Source of the DNA: an uncultured Lachnospiraceae bacterium | GTDB lineage: Bacteria > Bacillota > Clostridia > Lachnospirales > Lachnospiraceae | Reading direction: 5' to 3' | Assembly: GCA_947628025.1 (NCBI GenBank) | Contig: CANQYH010000028.1 | Location: forward strand, 1 to 17,778 | Length of the DNA: 17,778 nucleotides | Shown here: positions 15,155-17,778 of the stretch, one piece after another | How the letters are laid out: every line of letters begins with the position of its first letter | Numbering within the stretch: position 1 is the first letter of the stretch | Made by a program: the position numbers and the translations under genes | Notes under the pieces: generated by a model | The model's database searches: none | Seen by the model: only the letters and a program-made list of their open reading frames with translations | What the model was told of the DNA's origin: nothing

Positions 15155-17221
15155 ATGGTAATTTTTAACCATCAAAATACCTGCCGTTTCCGGCAGTTTC
15201 GCCGGCTTTCCGCGGCGGCTCTGATCCTGCTGCTGTCCGCGGGCCTCGCGGGCTGTTCCGGTTCAAACGGCAATTCCACACAAACGGCAGAAACATCTTC
15301 CGCTGAAACCACCCAGCCGGAAGAGCCTACCGCCGCCGCCAAGGGCGCAGAAACGACCGCCTCAGAAAGCGCGTCAAACGAAACCCTTTCCGAGACATCC
15401 TCCGGGGACAGCGCCGGAACCGATCAAACGGAACCCACGGCCCCGTCTTCCCAGACCGCCGCTCCCGCAGCGGAGATCCGCAGAGTGCTGGAGCCTCAGT
15501 ACGACGAGGCCGGTCCCTATTCCGAGGGCTTCGCCGTAGTAGGCCGGGAGCAGGACGGCGCGATGAAGTACAATTACATCGACCTGGAGGGGCACTATCT
15601 GCTGGACGAATGGGTCGACATGGCGTTTCCGTTCCGCGACGGCCGCGCCTGCGCCGGTTTCGAGACGCCGGCGGATGAAAATATCACTGTCTACGAGACC
15701 TATTACCGATTCGGCTATGTCGACGACGCCGGAACATGGGCGATCCCTGCGCAATACTTGGGGACCCGCTATACGCATCCCCTGTATTTTTACGACGGTT
15801 ACGCCGAGATCGACTATTATCTTCCGGAAGACAGCACGTACGCTCCCTATTATGAGCTCCATTACAATGTGATCGACAAACAGGGGAACCGCCTTTATGA
15901 TTTTGACGCCGTTCCGTCCGGCGATTTCGGATACGACGGCGGCATGGACGATTACCGCCTGCTTCCGCTGGAATGGACCGTCCCCGCCATCGGAAATTAT
16001 TATTCTTACAGCGCCTGGATGCAGAATCACTATAACGGGGAGCCGCAGACCATACAGGTCGTTCACGACGACGATTCCTCCTACCAGATCGGGCCGGACA
16101 ATGCCATCGTCGCCCGTATCCCGGGGCAGGCCTATGAAATGAACGATTCCTACTATTCCGTTTCGGTTTACGACGAGGAAACCTACGACACTTCCTACTC
16201 CGTGTACGACAGGGATTTCCATTTTGTTCAAAACGGCCAGTTTTATGCCAACCTCGACGGAACCTATTTCACGGAATACGTGACTTCGCAGGATGAAAAC
16301 GGCTGGACGGTTTACAGCTACCGCCTCTGCGGTCAGGACCTGCGGCCGCTTACCGGCTTTTCCCAAAGTATCATCCAGCTGGGCACAGGCGGGTACCTGT
16401 TCCAGACCAGCGATACTTCTTGGGACATCCTGGACGCGAACCTGCAGACCGCAGGACAGATCGAGGGAGCATTCGACTGGGTGTCAGAGCTGTCCGATCC
16501 CTGGCACGGTTACAAACGGCAGTGGATTGTCGGACATACGAGCACGAGCGAGGGGACCGTTCTTGCGCTGTTTGATAACTCCGGGACGCCTGTCTGCCGG
16601 ACCCCGGCCGGAAACTATGAATTTTGGTTCCTTTCCGACGAGCTTCTTATTTTAAATGACGGAAATTCCCGCGCCGTCCTGATCGACGCGGCGGGAAACG
16701 AAGTCATGGAACTGCCGTATCCTTACGCCTATCCGCAGGAACCATCAGAAGACGGGAGCATTCTCCATCTGTATACCTACGCCAGCAACGATCCCCAGCG
16801 CTTCTATGAACTGTACCGGGAAAACGGTCAGTGGACGCTGGCCGAAGAGGACAACCCCAACAACTCTTCGGAGCCTGTCGTATTGGGGGAAAATGACGCC
16901 AGCCGCATCTTGGGCCTGTCTTTATGGTATGACATCAGCGAGGAACGCAACGCTTCCGTCACGCTCACGGACGCCGCGGACCATGTGCTGGAGGAGTCCG
17001 TCGCGGCCGTTTCCCTGGTAACGGACGGCCTCTACCTGACCGCCTCCCGGATCGATTATGACGAGGAAACGTATTCTTATATTGCTTCGGGTATGTGCCT
17101 GAAAGCTGCGGACCATACGCTTCCGGAAACCGTTTACGACCGGCTGGGGCCGTTGTCAGAAAACCGGATTCCATTCCTGGAAAACGGGAAATGGGGTTAT
17201 CTGGAACTGGAACGGAAATAA
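15155..17221 (+). CDS. WG-repeat surface lipoprotein
   Basis: 688-residue predicted lipoprotein. A basic N-terminus, hydrophobic core and lipobox LAGC (31-34) give lipidation at C34. Residues about 35-105 form a Thr/Ser/Glu/Ala-rich linker that would act as a spacer away from the membrane. WG-type repeats follow (SEGFAVVGRE with YNYIDLEGHYLL, then YRFGYVDDAGTWAIPAQY, about 120-210), a long Tyr/Asp-rich middle with beta-propeller-like spacing, and a last WG unit ENGKWGYLELE at the C-terminus. GGGGG lies 6 bases before the ATG. No catalytic motif is recognised; WG-repeat proteins are mostly of unknown role, thought to bind ligands or proteins at the surface. The flavodiiron gene starts 51 bases downstream. 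Confidence 0.8.
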   Translation: MVIFNHQNTCRFRQFRRLSAAALILLLSAGLAGCSGSNGNSTQTAETSSAETTQPEEPTAAAKGAETTASESASNETLSETSSGDSAGTDQTEPTAPSSQTAAPAAEIRRVLEPQYDEAGPYSEGFAVVGREQDGAMKYNYIDLEGHYLLDEWVDMAFPFRDGRACAGFETPADENITVYETYYRFGYVDDAGTWAIPAQYLGTRYTHPLYFYDGYAEIDYYLPEDSTYAPYYELHYNVIDKQGNRLYDFDAVPSGDFGYDGGMDDYRLLPLEWTVPAIGNYYSYSAWMQNHYNGEPQTIQVVHDDDSSYQIGPDNAIVARIPGQAYEMNDSYYSVSVYDEETYDTSYSVYDRDFHFVQNGQFYANLDGTYFTEYVTSQDENGWTVYSYRLCGQDLRPLTGFSQSIIQLGTGGYLFQTSDTSWDILDANLQTAGQIEGAFDWVSELSDPWHGYKRQWIVGHTSTSEGTVLALFDNSGTPVCRTPAGNYEFWFLSDELLILNDGNSRAVLIDAAGNEVMELPYPYAYPQEPSEDGSILHLYTYASNDPQRFYELYRENGQWTLAEEDNPNNSSEPVVLGENDASRILGLSLWYDISEERNASVTLTDAADHVLEESVAAVSLVTDGLYLTASRIDYDEETYSYIASGMCLKAADHTLPETVYDRLGPLSENRIPFLENGKWGYLELERK

Positions 17222-17272
17222 TAGCTTCAAATGTTTTTATCAAACTTTTCCAAATGAAAGGAGATTTACCAT

Positions 17273-17778
17273 ATGAAATCCATCCAACTGCGCGAGGACT
17301 TTTACTGGACCGGCATCATCGACGACCGGCTCCGGGTCTTCGACATCATTATGTACACGGAATTCGGCACCACCTACAATTCCTACGTCCTGAAAACCGA
17401 GGGCAAGACCGTGCTGTTCGAGACGGCAAAAGCCAAATTCTTTGACGAGTACCTGTCCAAGCTCCAGGAAGTCATCGACGTCACCAAGATCGATTACCTG
17501 GTGGTCAGCCACACGGAGCCGGACCACGCGGGCAGCGTGGAGAAGCTGCTGGATTACAGCCCCCAGATGAAGATCCTGGCTACCGCCACCGCCATCGGCT
17601 TCCTGAAAGAGATCGTCAACCGTGATTTTGTGAGCCTGGCCGTCAAGGACAATCAGAAGATGACCATTGGAAACCGCACGCTGCGGTTCATGGTCGTCCC
17701 CAACCTCCACTGGCCGGACACCATGTATACGTTTATCGAAGAGGAGCAGATACTGGTGACCTGCGACTCGTTCGGCTC
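17273..17778 (+). CDS. FprA-type flavodiiron protein, N-terminal part (runs off the window)
   Basis: First 168 residues of an A-type flavoprotein, open to the window end. These cytoplasmic enzymes reduce O2 to water (or NO to N2O) in anaerobes, using a diiron site in a beta-lactamase-like domain and FMN in a C-terminal flavodoxin domain (outside the window). Diiron ligands are at the expected places: H80, E82, D84 and H85 in SHTEPDHAGS, H146 in PNLHWPDT and D165 in VTCDSFGS. AAAGGAG (17257-17263) lies 9 bases before the ATG. The 51-base gap to the lipoprotein gene contains no clear terminator or good promoter, so co-transcription is possible. Confidence 0.93.
   Translation, partial: MKSIQLREDFYWTGIIDDRLRVFDIIMYTEFGTTYNSYVLKTEGKTVLFETAKAKFFDEYLSKLQEVIDVTKIDYLVVSHTEPDHAGSVEKLLDYSPQMKILATATAIGFLKEIVNRDFVSLAVKDNQKMTIGNRTLRFMVVPNLHWPDTMYTFIEEEQILVTCDSFG

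Overview
The window looks like a chromosomal segment of a fairly GC-rich anaerobic Firmicute, most likely a Clostridia/Lachnospiraceae-type gut bacterium. The reasons are strong AGGAGG ribosome-binding sites, sigma-A type -35/-10 promoters, a Pst/PhoU/PhoP/PhoR block, a MepA-like MATE pump, a WG-repeat lipoprotein and a flavodiiron protein. The taxonomic statement is inference from gene content; no rRNA, tRNA, IS element, phage gene or CRISPR array is visible.

Region 1 (1-4113, + strand) is the end of a phosphate-uptake and phosphate-sensing operon: the C-terminus of permease PstA, then PstB ATPase, PhoU, a PhoP/PhoB-type response regulator and a PhoR-type histidine kinase. The pstB/phoU and phoP/phoR junctions are 4-base ATGA overlaps. 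A good sigma-A promoter sits across the phoU stop codon and can transcribe the two-component pair separately. Region 2 (4226-5587, +) is a MATE-family efflux pump with its own promoter.

Region 3 (5595-11939, - strand) is the most unusual part. It is a tight four-gene operon read from right to left: a 1047-residue zinc-ribbon Ser/Thr kinase with five membrane segments and a large internalin-like leucine-rich-repeat domain predicted outside the cell; an ABCG-type ABC ATPase with two N-terminal FHA domains; its ABC-2 permease; and a PP2C phosphatase. Together they contain a writer, a reader and an eraser of Thr phosphorylation wired to a membrane transporter. I infer a signal-gated ABC exporter or membrane device whose substrate is unknown.

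Region 4 (12048-13491, -) is a toxin-antitoxin operon: an MqsR-like mRNA interferase followed by an antitoxin that joins an MqsA/YgiT-type zinc finger and HTH to a Panacea (DUF4065/SocA-like) domain. It has a consensus promoter with a perfect inverted repeat just upstream, and both genes have starts decided by their Shine-Dalgarno sites (a TTG start for the toxin). Region 5 (13577-14890, -) is a glycerate 2-kinase that carries an in-frame array of four 36-bp tandem repeats just before a conserved motif.

Region 6 (+): after a 264-base divergent intergenic stretch (14891-15154; one promoter for the rightward gene, only a weak TACAAT -10 candidate at 14938-14943 for the leftward one, no clear terminator) comes a WG-repeat lipoprotein (15155-17221). 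The window ends inside a FprA-type flavodiiron protein gene (17273 onward). Genes from 5595 to 14890 all lie on the minus strand, flanked by plus-strand genes on both sides.
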